This document shows positions 30,593 through 40,500 of a stretch of DNA of 64,000 nucleotides, piece after piece. Each line of letters begins with the position of its first letter. Position 1 is the first letter of the stretch. A model generated the notes under the pieces. The model worked only from the letters and a program-made list of their open reading frames with translations. It did no database searches and had not been told where the DNA came from. Made by a program: the position numbers and the translations under genes. This DNA is from Parietichytrium sp. I65-24A (taxonomy: Eukaryota; Sar; Bigyra; Thraustochytrida; Thraustochytriidae), in assembly GCA_012862575.1 (NCBI GenBank), contig BLSF01000013.1, positions 186,001 through 250,000 on the forward strand, read 5' to 3'.

Positions 30593-32239
30593 TCATACGC
30601 ATTTGTAAAACATGATTTGTGCAACTCCGGAGCCTCCTTGCCCACCGAGGGAGCCCGAGCCAAGATACGGCTGATCGGAGAGGAGATCAATATTTTGACT
30701 TTCTGAAGGTGGGTAGATGTAGCCAAGGTCGTCAAAGCTTGGGGGATCTTGAACGTTGCCAACTGTCAAGACATCGATTCCAGTATAATTTCCGCTTTGC
30801 GAAACCCAGGAGCTACCCCCTCCACCACCTGCGTAGCTCGTGTCTGAGCCGCCGCCGTAGTAACCGCCGCCGCCTCCACCGGCACTTACAGTCCCGTTGA
30901 CAAGAGTTCCATTCACGTACTCTGGAGCAGGTGCTGATGCACCGGCCAAGTATCCTGCGTTTGGGCCCCCGGCGCTCTGTGTTCCGCCCTGCACCATCGG
31001 AGCCCCTTGAAGTAAGTATTTCATGCAAACTCGCCCAGGCTCACCGGAGACGCCTCCACCAGCCCCGCCGTGCGCGGGGATTTCTTCGTCACAGTCTGGA
31101 TTCCCAGCGCCTCCGCCACCACTCGCGATGGACACAAGATAATCGTTCACGTAGACCCTAGATGACCCACCGGCAGAACCACCGTTCGTAGACCCGGCCC
31201 CGCCGTCGGGAAAAGAAGTACTCTCGCTCTCTGGCAGCCCTCCGCGCCCAATTTCGACTTTGAGTGTGTCTCCATCTACGAAATCAAATCTCGCTCTCAC
31301 GTAGGCGCCAGGGCCACCAGCGCTCTGTACGGTTCCGTTTGTGGAACCTCCACCACCAGCTCCGAGCATGCGCAACTCTACGCCAATCACGCTAGACGCG
31401 TCCACGGACGAAGAAATCTGGACGGTTTGAGCGCTACCGGGAAAATTTGCGCGAATAGTGTGATTATCCAAGTACATGATACTGAGCCCTGTACAAGAGG
31501 CGGTGATGGGTGACGTTGGCTGCGGAGTTGGGGAAGAGGATGGAGAGTCGCTTGGAGTTTGCGTTGGCGCCCCAGTGATGAGCGGGGTTGGTGAGACAGT
31601 GGGCCTTGGAGTTGCAAGCGCGTCATTCCGCATCTCGTGTGTGAGAACCAAAACGCACGCCGGGATTGCGACCGCAGCGAGCGCAAAAATTATGATACAC
31701 CAAAGCTTGGGATTCCGCCATCCAATCACGGTCGTCCCATTCGCGATGGGGACCGGCTTGCTACTTCTCCTCGCACTACTCTTTGATGTCAAACTCCGTC
31801 TGGCGAGTCGATTGAGCGAGATAATACGATCAATCATCATCGTCGCCTTTGGTTCACGGAGGCTGAGTGGAATAGCAAGGCTTGTCTTGATCATAGGTAC
31901 CAGATCTGATGGCATACGATTTGTGTAGAGGTAGAGCATGGGAGCGTCGTTCATGCATTTGATCCCCCCGCATCGAAGGTCCGTCTCATAGATGATGCAG
32001 TATGGCTTGCGTTCTCGCTGGCATCTCTGAAGCTGTCTGTGCACAAACGCGCAATCCAAGAGCTTTTTTGTCAGAAACAGTACCACGGACTTTGATGGAA
32101 TTCCGTCCTCGCTTGCGTTCGCTTGCATCACCACCTGGTACCCCTTCTCTCGAACCATGGCGGCCAGTCCCGTGGCTCGTGGCACGCCATCCTTCTCCAC
32201 GAGAAGGAGCACGTCGCATTCTAAGATGCCGCCGATCAT
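30593..32239 (-). CDS. Membrane protein: TIR-like cytosolic domain, one TM helix, Thr/Pro stalk, glycine-rich ectodomain
   Basis: 548 aa from ATG 32239 (an in-frame GTG lies 30 bases upstream). Residues about 5-125 resemble a TIR fold: a first strand CDVLLLVEKDG, a middle SKSVVLFLTKKLLDCAFVHR segment like TIR strand D/helix D, then KPYCIIYETD. One hydrophobic helix follows at about 180-200 (WCIIIFALAAVAIPACVLVL), preceded by basic residues, so the N-terminus should be cytosolic (type II). Residues about 210-245 are a Pro/Thr/Ser stalk; the remainder is outside and Gly-rich (GAGGGGSTNG, GGGGGGYYGGGSD), with several N-glycosylation sequons, like the glycine-rich region of ALK-type receptors. 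It may sense a ligand and signal through the TIR-like part. TIR identity rests on pattern only; NADase residues were not confirmed. Confidence 0.6.
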   Translation of the reverse strand: MIGGILECDVLLLVEKDGVPRATGLAAMVREKGYQVVMQANASEDGIPSKSVVLFLTKKLLDCAFVHRQLQRCQRERKPYCIIYETDLRCGGIKCMNDAPMLYLYTNRMPSDLVPMIKTSLAIPLSLREPKATMMIDRIISLNRLARRSLTSKSSARRSSKPVPIANGTTVIGWRNPKLWCIIIFALAAVAIPACVLVLTHEMRNDALATPRPTVSPTPLITGAPTQTPSDSPSSSPTPQPTSPITASCTGLSIMYLDNHTIRANFPGSAQTVQISSSVDASSVIGVELRMLGAGGGGSTNGTVQSAGGPGAYVRARFDFVDGDTLKVEIGRGGLPESESTSFPDGGAGSTNGGSAGGSSRVYVNDYLVSIASGGGGAGNPDCDEEIPAHGGAGGGVSGEPGRVCMKYLLQGAPMVQGGTQSAGGPNAGYLAGASAPAPEYVNGTLVNGTVSAGGGGGGYYGGGSDTSYAGGGGGSSWVSQSGNYTGIDVLTVGNVQDPPSFDDLGYIYPPSESQNIDLLSDQPYLGSGSLGGQGGSGVAQIMFYKCV

Positions 32240-33839
32240 CCTGCCCTGCCAAGAAACGAGGACGAGCACTGGCGACTAAAAACCGTTTTTGGCCCGACTC
32301 AAACAATCACAGACCGACCAACCGACTTGTCGCCCACTCCACGACTTTCACCCTTTGGCGTTACTCGTCACGCAGAGCTAGTCGATCGAGCCCTCGACCC
32401 GGAACTGGAACTGCCCCACAAATCAGCGCCAAGCAGCGACCGAGCAACCCTGTCTCAAGTCTCTCAAGTCCAAAGCTCGCGCGTCAACCGACAGGCCAGG
32501 TATTGAGAACACTGTACACTGTGGGTTGCACAATCCTCCCACTTCCTCGTCTTACTCGCTAGCTAGCTGGCGTAGAGTCCAAGTCGCTCTCAGCTCTGGA
32601 CGTTCGAAGTGTCAATCGCTGTCTATCACTGTTTATCTGTGAATTTGTGAATCTGTGGGCTTGCCTCTGCGCTCTGTTAGACATGTTAGACAGCTCCAGA
32701 CAGAGTCTTTTGTCTGCACTGTCTGCACGGCCACTTATGTCATTATCTGACTGTGAGGCCACCCAAAACGGCTTTTCAATTCATTCTTTCTTTCTTTCGT
32801 TTTTTGTTTGTTTGTCTTTGGCTCGTTGCTCTCTTTGTGCTAGTTTGATAACTTTGATCATTGTTTGGCGACCCAAATGCTCCCCCTCGGACTGACTCCC
32901 TCTTTACCAGTAACCACATGTAACCAATGTAACCATTCGCGGTTTCATGAGCGTTCGTCTTTCGTTTCTCAGAAAGGCTTTCGTTCCTTCGATTCTCCCG
33001 TGGCTATGATCTGCTATAATAAAAGCAATAACCATTCTCGTCCCACCTTCGTCTAATTGCACAGGAGTGTAAAGTTAAACCTAACAGACGCCTGTACAGC
33101 CAGCCTGTACACAGCCGAGATTTTTCCTACTCCTGGTATGGTTAGACGGTGTGTTTCTCTTCGAATAATCTTCGAAAATGGATTGGTGGAATTTGTTCTT
33201 GACATGATCAGCGTTGTTTCAAATTGTGGTTTTGATTAACAGTAAAACTGAATCTGTAAAAACTTGATCTCTCATTCGCATAAGAATTGATGAAGAAGAA
33301 AAATGTTGAACTGCAAGTTGGAATTAAAAAACCATTTGCCAACAAACAACTGAAAAGTGACAGTGAACAGGAGCAGTAGCAGGAACAGATTCCAGTCAGC
33401 AGAGTCGCTTTCCTTCCTTCCATCCATCCATCCATCCATCACCGACAACTTGCCGCGAAATTACCACGCACACAGTCATTCTTCCTCTGTCCATGCCTTT
33501 TCGCTGCATCGAGATCCATCAGATCAACAGATCCATCACGCCCATCACGCCCATGACCTCTCTTCTTTCCCAACACATTCCAGTTCGCGTCACGTCCTTC
33601 TTGCCAGCATCGCGAAGCTCGCGGAAACCGGAGGACGAGAGGACGAGAGGACGAGAGGACGAGAGGCACTTGTGTTTGGACGATGTTCTCTGGCAGCGAG
33701 GACCCTCGGCGAATTGCAAACCACCGACTCGAAAGACGAAGCGAGCTCTTCGAACTCTAGAGGCTAGTCTAGCTCTAGAGAGAGAGCAGAGCAGGAGGAG
33801 AAGCAGCAGACGTCCTGTCCTCTTTCTTCCGCGCAGGCC
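32240..33839. promoter_or_regulatory. Divergent spacer TIR-like / class-IV aminotransferase-like
   Basis: 1.6 kb between divergent ATGs. Simple repeats: (CATC)n at about 33417-33440; an 8-bp GGACGAGA unit in about four copies at 33632-33663; and a CTAGAG-rich patch at 33758-33781 before the downstream ATG. No convincing gene. Confidence 0.45.
33632..33663. repeat. 8-bp GGACGAGA tandem repeat
   Basis: About four copies of GGACGAGA, 180 bp upstream of the aminotransferase-like ATG. Confidence 0.85.
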
Positions 33840-34806
33840 ATGACGTCCCCATCTGACTTCGTGCGGGAGCACTGCGTCCCCGGCGCGACGTACACGTGCT
33901 TCCGCGCGGATGCTTTCCAACACAGCGAGGACACTCTGCACTTGCACGCCAGGCGGCTGGCCGCGGCCCGTCCCCGCGCCCCCTCGCACGGCTTCCTCGC
34001 CCGTCTGGAGGCGACTCTGCGCGGTATGTGCGCGGACACCTCGGTCTCCGCGGACACCGTGGTGGTGGCTGTGTGCGCCGCGGACGCCTCGGAAGAGGAC
34101 GGCGTGCGCGTGAGCTGGGCACCGCTGTCGGCTGGGACGGGGCAAGAGTGCGAGCTGGTGCTGGTGACAGACGCAGCGCGCAGGTGCGCACGGGACGCGT
34201 GGTGCAAATGGGCGTCGTGGGTGGTGGAGCGCGAGCCGCTGGAGGCGGAGAAGAAGCAGGCCGGCGCGCAGGAAGCGGTGATGACGGACGCGGAAGGACA
34301 GACGACGCTCGAGGGGCTGGTGACCAATTGGTTCGCGGTGACGCGAGACGGCGTGGTGCAAACCGCGTGCGACAACGTGCTGCAAGGGTCCATGCGCGAC
34401 AGAGTGTTTACCGCGTGCCGCGAGCTCGGAGTGCCGCTGCAGCTCACCGCACCCAAGGTCGAGGACGGTGTCGCAGGCTTGTGGGCGGACGCATTCCTGA
34501 CTAGTGAGTTGCTTGGATCAAATCGATCCGTGCTCCATGTGTTGTTGCATGGCGACGCGTGAATGGTTCTGACTTGCTTGTGGTGTGTTTGTGTGTTGTT
34601 GCTCTGTCCCGCTTGACGATTGGCGTGGATAATGGGACGATGTTCACCGGATGCGATGATAACAATGACCAGGCGCTGTAAGACCAGCGACTCGCGTTCG
34701 GAGCGTGCTGTTCAAAGTCCAGGCATACCCGGGGGGCAAATTAGTTCGGCTCCCTGGGCATCACGTCGTCGACCTCATCCACCAACACCTGCTTCAAAGT
34801 GGTTGA
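33840..34806 (+). CDS. Class-IV aminotransferase-like PLP enzyme, two exons
   Basis: I propose exons 33840-34503 and 34688-34806 with a 184-bp intron (GTGAGT ... ACCAG), 260 aa; without the splice the frame runs on to 34562 with no family match. The pattern fits class-IV PLP enzymes (D-amino-acid/branched-chain aminotransferase, aminodeoxychorismate lyase): GATYTCFRAD start, CKWASWVVEREPLE with candidate PLP lysine Lys123, TLEGLVTNWFAVTRDG, a VLQGSMRDRV helix and WADAFLT. Exon 2 supplies YPGGKLVRLPGHHVVDLIHQ, the expected C-terminal part. Exon 1 is GC-rich, more than its neighbours. The exact reaction cannot be told; family members make or use branched-chain, D-amino or p-aminobenzoate substrates. 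Confidence 0.68.
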
Positions 34807-35064
34807 CGGAATTTATTTACTTCGCTCATTGTTCCCCTTGTTGCCTTGAGAGCATGAATGCGTAGAGATCAGTTCCAGGGAAATTCAAAGAAAGTGGGAA
34901 AAATAGGTACAATATCTCAAATTTTGAATAAACTGAAAGGAAATAATTGCACAATTAGGTCGTTGCACATAATAAGAAGCATCCACCTACGTGCTGGTAT
35001 GGAACATGAAAAATCGGAATATGTACAAAAGGAGGGGGAAAGAAGCTCCACACAAAACGAATGA

Positions 35065-38000
35065 CTATGCGCTCGCGTCGACGAGAACGGACGGCGACGA
35101 CGAAGATGAGGACGATGCTAGCAAGCTGCGCGTCAAATTCCGAATGTCCTCTGCTTCGCCCACGTGCGTGTCCCTGATTCGATGCATAAGCTCGATCAAA
35201 TGGTGCCTTCGGATGAGAATGGCCATTGTCTTTGGCGATGACTCCACCATCCCCACGAGAGCCTTTAATGCGGCCTTGACGACCTTCGGCTTATCTAGGT
35301 ACATCTCCAGTGTTTGCACAACAGGAATGTAAAGCCTCCGTTTGACGAGGTGCCCTCTGCACACTTCAAAAGCGGAGAGTGACGCCAGCACTGTGCATCC
35401 TTTTTCCACGACGAACTCGCTGTCGGTGTGGGCTTCGAGTGCTTTTATGACGCTGTCCAAACTCGAATTGTGAACAAGCTGCAGGGCACGATCTTCACTG
35501 GCTGCGAGGCGACTGAAAAAACCGCAGGCTTTTTCCTGGACAAGAGCATTCTCAATGTTTGTCTCCATCGCGTTTCTAACAAGCGCAGGACAATCCATGT
35601 CAAACAAGATCTGGTGAGACACTGAAGAGGCTGCAAGCGCGCACAGGAAACCGCACCCCTTGACCTGGATGGTGTCGTGCTCAGGGAACTCCGTCAGAGC
35701 GGCCACCACCGAATCTAGCGCCCCTGAGCTGATTAGAGCAGATGCGCTTCCACTGTCTAGCGCTAGGTTCCAAAGTACGGCGCAACACAATTGCAAAACC
35801 TCTGCGTCCTGATCATGAACCTGCATGACGGATACGATCACTTTTGCAGCCCCGGTTCGAGACAAGGACGACTTGTTCTCCTTCGCATATGATATTCTCC
35901 ACAACGCAACACAGGCCTTCTTGAGCACGGAGGGCTCGGGCTGTGCTCTAAGAGCATTGAGAAGGCTGTCAGCCGCTCCTAACCGCATCAACCTGACCTG
36001 GATATCCTTTGACTGCGCAATCCGGCCAAGAAACATGCACGCACGATCTTGCACAAGGGACGCCGTAGGGTGTCTTCGCATAGCCCTCAAAACCCCCTCC
36101 GGAGCTCCCAGGTCCATCAAAGTAGCGTTTTCTGGGCCGCGCTCTGCCAAGTTGCTAAGGATTCCGCATCCGTGCTGCTGAATAAGCGGAGTCTCCAAAT
36201 GCGTCTTCATGCACTCTAAAACTAACTGTGGGGTGTTCGTTCTCATCCACTCGCCCAAATGAGAAGTGAGACTAGAAAGCAACCAAAGAGCGCCAAAGCA
36301 TTTAATTACCACCCTCTCCTCCATCGAATGCTGTTGCAGAGTGGTGGTCAGCTGCTCACCTACACCACATTTCATCATGTTTGATTGCAAGTCTTCTTCA
36401 GAGCCCGCCAGGACCCACAACAGAGCACAAGCACCATGTTGTAAACGAGACTGATGCGGATGAGTTTGCATCGCAGCCAAAATGTTGTCGACTGCGCCTA
36501 GGCGGAGGATCCTTGCACGGTTCTCTTCCATCAATGCCAGGTTGCATAGAGCGCCGCACGCATACTGCTGGACCAAGTCATCCTGTAAATGCGCTTCCAT
36601 ACCAGAGAGAATGCTGTCAATGAGCCCTTGGTCAACCATTCGACCTTGGTTCTCTCTCGCGAGTGCGAGGTTTCGAATTGCGGGAAATGCTACCTTTAAG
36701 ATGTCAGCCTTCTCCACATTTTCGTCTACGATGCTTTGCAAAAGGCTCGCAGCACCTAGATTGACGAGGGACACACGATGCGTTTCGCTCGAGAGCGAGA
36801 GGTATCGGATCGTGTTACAAGCATGGCGAAGCACACGCGATACACCTGGGTACTGGCTTCCTGCCGCTAGTACTTCCTGGACAAGCCCGTATGAAAACAC
36901 AGCCTGTTCTGCCTGATTATCGCAAGCCGCAATACTGGATGCTGCAAAACAGCCTGCTTGAGCGACCAACGCGTTCTTGCGATTTCTGGACATGATTGTG
37001 ACTGTGCCGCGCAAGCAAGTGTCGATCTGCTGAGCCAGGTTCTGCTGAGTTGCTACTGATGCAATAACCTGTTTGTCAATCTGCAAAAGATATCCCACCG
37101 TTTGCAATACCCGTGAGCCTAACCCAGGTTTGGTATCCTTACTGTTCAGCCGTTTCCCCAATACATCGAGAGCACCGTGCTCCAACGCTACCTTGCGGAC
37201 GAGCTTTACTTGCTCAGAAGCTTGAGACGCATGGTCCGAGTCTGCCTTGACAAGATGGATCAAGCGATCCAAACCATTTTCGAAGGTGCTCGCTTTTCGA
37301 AAAATATTCACTGCTGCTACGATTGACTCCTTGGTTTGACGGACAGGCTGAGCACCGTTGGGAAGGACCTCAAGTATTGTCCCAGCCCCGGAGCTGGCTC
37401 GCATAGATCTTCTCCCTGCTGAATTGTGAAGAGCGGAGAGTTCGTTCTTTGAAAACCCGACGTGCAAAAACGACAGCAATCCGCGCATAACCCTCGTAGA
37501 CCGCCTCTTGGAAATTTTCGCATCTAGCTCAGTCAGCACATCCTTAATATGAAGGCGATTCTGGTAGGACTGACTCCAGCAAGCTTTCATCAAGGAGACC
37601 ATCCAGGGCTTGATGTTCTTGCCGCGGTCGATTCGCGGTCGCTTACCTTTTTTGATGGTGGTAGCGACCCATTGTCCGTCTTCGCCTTCCAGGCCCCATG
37701 GGATTTGACGGTGTGCTAGCTCCCAGCACAATATCCCGAAAGAGTAGACGTCTGCTCTTGGCGTCCAGAGAGCAGGTTCTTGAATTACTTCCGGGGCGAC
37801 GTGCGCCCAGTGATAACCGACAGCTGCCGGCTGCGAAGGATAGCGAAGGCCTCCCATGTCCCCAAATCCAAAGTTGCCAACTTTGACTGAGCCCATATCC
37901 GCGCTCAAATAGACGTTCCGCGAGCGGAGGTCCCCGTGAATCACATTGTGTTCGTGCAAGTATGCGATGCCAGACGCCACTCCCTTGGCCAGTTTATTAA

Positions 38001-39027
38001 TACCTTCGGGGGATATAACGTGCTCAGTATCGTGCAAGAGGAAATCTAGACGGAACTCGGAGCGCTCCGAGACAAGAACAAGCTCGTTTTCAAGATATGA
38101 AAGGCCATAAACCTTGCAAACGTTTTTGTGACTGAGGGTTGGGAGCTTTGCTCTGCAAACTCGCAGCTCTTCGTCGAATGCAGTGTAGATTTTGCTTGGT
38201 AGTCTCTGGATGGCTCGTCTGATCATCACCTTTTCTTTGCCAAACGTTCCGGCGAAAACCTCCGTGAATGCCCCACTCTCCAAGCTCTTTGCGCCGAGGT
38301 CCACTTCAAGCGAGGCTGGAGGAAGGGTAATGTCTTCGTCACTGACATCGATGCGCGAAGACTTGACAATGTCTTGTAGCAGAACTGAGAGAGTTTCGCG
38401 AGGATCGCTTAAGGCTTCTCGAACATTTTCTTCATCTGTGGAGTGGCATAACTCGATAAATTTTTGGGAACTCTCACTCTCGAAAGCCGGTTTTTGAAGC
38501 CCTTCCAACAATTCGTTCAAGTCATCCGCAAAATCTGCAAGATCCTCCTGTTCGTCCTTCTTCAGCTGCAACAATTTGGGCAATAGCTCGCTCAAACTTT
38601 TAATTTGGCGCCGAGAAGAGGATCGTCTGCGATTTACTGATTTTCTTCTGTCTGCCTCGCATAAAAAGAGCTCCGAGGCGCACTCCTTCAAAAAATCAAA
38701 GGCCTCCTCCATCACGTGGCCCGCCGTATCCTGCTGCCGAAATCGAATCGCCATTCGGTGTACCGGGCACATCACATGTGCAATGCGGCCAGCCCTCAAG
38801 AGCTTTGCAAAATGCAACTCCAGCGATTCCAAAAGCTCCGCATGCTGCGCCGCTGCGGCTAGCTCTGAGGCCTGTCCCTGCTGACCACTGGGCTTCTCGT
38901 GGTTGTGCTGATCCAAGCTTTCGAGCTGCATTTCCAGCACCTGCATCGCATCTCGCACACGCGCGCAGCTATGCCGAAGCATCTGCGCACCCGCAAACTC
39001 CTGGGCCGCTCCATGGCTAAACATCAT
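35065..39027 (-). CDS. ARM-repeat protein with TKL-type pseudokinase domain
   Basis: 1,320 aa, single exon. Residues 1-140 are helical. A kinase-like domain covers about 240-510: Gly-rich loop SGAFTEVFAG, then VMIRRA where the ATP-binding Lys is Arg270, HGD in place of HRD with Asp366 kept (VIHGDLRSRN), and NFG in place of DFG (Asn385). APEVI, DVYSFGILCWELAHRQIPW and KACWSQ are TKL-like. Loss of both Lys and DFG-Asp suggests a pseudokinase that binds or scaffolds rather than phosphorylates. From about 570 to 1,300 run roughly 14 armadillo-like repeats (pattern GAVDNILAAMQTHPHQSRLQ, GACALLWVLA), a binding solenoid. No catalytic or targeting motif lies outside these. I recognise no named ortholog. 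Confidence 0.85.
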   Translation of the reverse strand: MMFSHGAAQEFAGAQMLRHSCARVRDAMQVLEMQLESLDQHNHEKPSGQQGQASELAAAAQHAELLESLELHFAKLLRAGRIAHVMCPVHRMAIRFRQQDTAGHVMEEAFDFLKECASELFLCEADRRKSVNRRRSSSRRQIKSLSELLPKLLQLKKDEQEDLADFADDLNELLEGLQKPAFESESSQKFIELCHSTDEENVREALSDPRETLSVLLQDIVKSSRIDVSDEDITLPPASLEVDLGAKSLESGAFTEVFAGTFGKEKVMIRRAIQRLPSKIYTAFDEELRVCRAKLPTLSHKNVCKVYGLSYLENELVLVSERSEFRLDFLLHDTEHVISPEGINKLAKGVASGIAYLHEHNVIHGDLRSRNVYLSADMGSVKVGNFGFGDMGGLRYPSQPAAVGYHWAHVAPEVIQEPALWTPRADVYSFGILCWELAHRQIPWGLEGEDGQWVATTIKKGKRPRIDRGKNIKPWMVSLMKACWSQSYQNRLHIKDVLTELDAKISKRRSTRVMRGLLSFLHVGFSKNELSALHNSAGRRSMRASSGAGTILEVLPNGAQPVRQTKESIVAAVNIFRKASTFENGLDRLIHLVKADSDHASQASEQVKLVRKVALEHGALDVLGKRLNSKDTKPGLGSRVLQTVGYLLQIDKQVIASVATQQNLAQQIDTCLRGTVTIMSRNRKNALVAQAGCFAASSIAACDNQAEQAVFSYGLVQEVLAAGSQYPGVSRVLRHACNTIRYLSLSSETHRVSLVNLGAASLLQSIVDENVEKADILKVAFPAIRNLALARENQGRMVDQGLIDSILSGMEAHLQDDLVQQYACGALCNLALMEENRARILRLGAVDNILAAMQTHPHQSRLQHGACALLWVLAGSEEDLQSNMMKCGVGEQLTTTLQQHSMEERVVIKCFGALWLLSSLTSHLGEWMRTNTPQLVLECMKTHLETPLIQQHGCGILSNLAERGPENATLMDLGAPEGVLRAMRRHPTASLVQDRACMFLGRIAQSKDIQVRLMRLGAADSLLNALRAQPEPSVLKKACVALWRISYAKENKSSLSRTGAAKVIVSVMQVHDQDAEVLQLCCAVLWNLALDSGSASALISSGALDSVVAALTEFPEHDTIQVKGCGFLCALAASSVSHQILFDMDCPALVRNAMETNIENALVQEKACGFFSRLAASEDRALQLVHNSSLDSVIKALEAHTDSEFVVEKGCTVLASLSAFEVCRGHLVKRRLYIPVVQTLEMYLDKPKVVKAALKALVGMVESSPKTMAILIRRHHLIELMHRIRDTHVGEAEDIRNLTRSLLASSSSSSSPSVLVDASA

Positions 39028-40500
39028 CCACCTTCCACGTCGCGAACTTTCGTTCGGTTAGGTTAGGCACCCGCTGCTTTCAGTCCGCCTTTCGTTCTCG
39101 GACCGCCCTCTCCTTCAGCGTGCCAGAACGCTCATGTCCTGTCTACCGTGGGAGACCGGGTTTCGTATTGCGTATTTCGTATTTCGGCGGGCGAGTTGCC
39201 GCTGAGTAATCCGAGCGACGAAGGACAGAGGACGGATAGGTCTTTAACGCGGTTCCGACCAGCAAGTGGCAAGAGGCAAGCGACAGACCTCCCTCCTCCC
39301 GTCCACCGCTTGTTTGAACGTGTTGACTATTGTTGACTGAGTGAAGCCCAACAAGCTCGGGACAATCCTACTCCTTGGTCTCACTGGGTGACAAACCAAC
39401 AAACAAACCAACAAACAAACCAACAAACAAACCAAGACTACCGTGAGTCGCCAACCAAACTTGATTGATGGGGCAGGCAGTCTCGCCTCAGACGGGATAG
39501 CACGGGCATCAGTAGATGCAGTGTCTCCACAAAGGTCTCTCACTCACACTCGAGATGGGTCATACGTCTCTCGTCTCCATACTATGGTACCGGTACTGGT
39601 GTGTGTCACAGTTGAAGCTAAACATGATGATGCATGATCATCAATCATCTCTCTCTTCCGTTGATTGTGGCTGACTCAGAGGCTCAGAGACTAACTACTT
39701 GCTGCACATCTTCCTTCTTCCGTACGTTAGAGTGCTCGACTGACCAGTGAGTTGTCTGAATTCACATGCCAGATGCCGATGCTCAGGACTGCGAGACGAC
39801 GAGTTGATTTTTATATGATTTGAATTTTGATTTTTTCTGTTTTGATTTGATTTGATTTGTTTCGTTTTTTGTCCATTATGGCAGTTGTGACTGCAGTCTG
39901 CAGAAGCTTTAGATTTATAGAATTTAGGATTTTTTTTACGGACCTACCGTGGGCCACATTCCGACACGGTTAGCGAACGCACGCTACTAGAGTATAGTAC
40001 CGAGGGTTGGTCGCCATCCAGTCTCGATTCCACTCCTAAGGTTCCGGCCGTCAAGATTGTTAGGACACCGCCATACGATTCGTGACCTTCCCGACTGGCG
40101 AGACGGTCTAATGTATACAGTACAGTACTCAAAGTATCTTTCAAACGAAAGTTCCGAGTAACCAGATATCAGTTCAATGCATAGATGACAGTGGTGACAA
40201 AGAACGGAGCATCCAGTGGCTAATTTTTTATTCGGCTGGCCATAAGAAAGGAAGTCGTGCAGTCTCTTTCGTTGGAATGGGCGGCAACTCGGGCTTTGAA
40301 TTGGAGGAGGCTTTTAGGCTTTTGGAGAGATGATGAGATCGGGAAAAACCGGTTTTCTTCTGTTGGCACTGGCAGGTCTGGCAGGATTCAAACCCGTCGC
40401 TACTAGGAGTAAGCTATAAATGGGAAGCTAAGAGAAAGGTCGGTTACGACCGTTGGTAATGAAAGAGAACGTTGTGAATAATTGAAAGTAAATAGTATTG
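39028..40500. other. Spacer: ARM-pseudokinase promoter and EF-hand/TPR 3' end
   Basis: Both flanking genes run leftwards. A 12-bp AAACCAACAAAC unit repeats about 3.5 times at 39391-39434. A GGTACCGGTACTGGT word lies near 39586-39600, and TTTGATT repeats at 39841-39860. No gene or RNA is supported. Confidence 0.45.
39391..39434. repeat. 12-bp AAACCAACAAAC tandem repeat
   Basis: About 3.5 perfect copies in the upstream region of the ARM-pseudokinase gene. Confidence 0.85.

Noticed and set aside
35065-39027. Active receptor-like kinase
   Set aside because: No signal peptide or TM helix, and the ATP Lys and DFG Asp are missing.
40376-40402. tRNA-like T-arm (GGATTCAAACCCG)
   Set aside because: On the minus strand it resembles a T-loop, but the T-stem does not pair cleanly and no matching acceptor or D-arm lies at the right distance.
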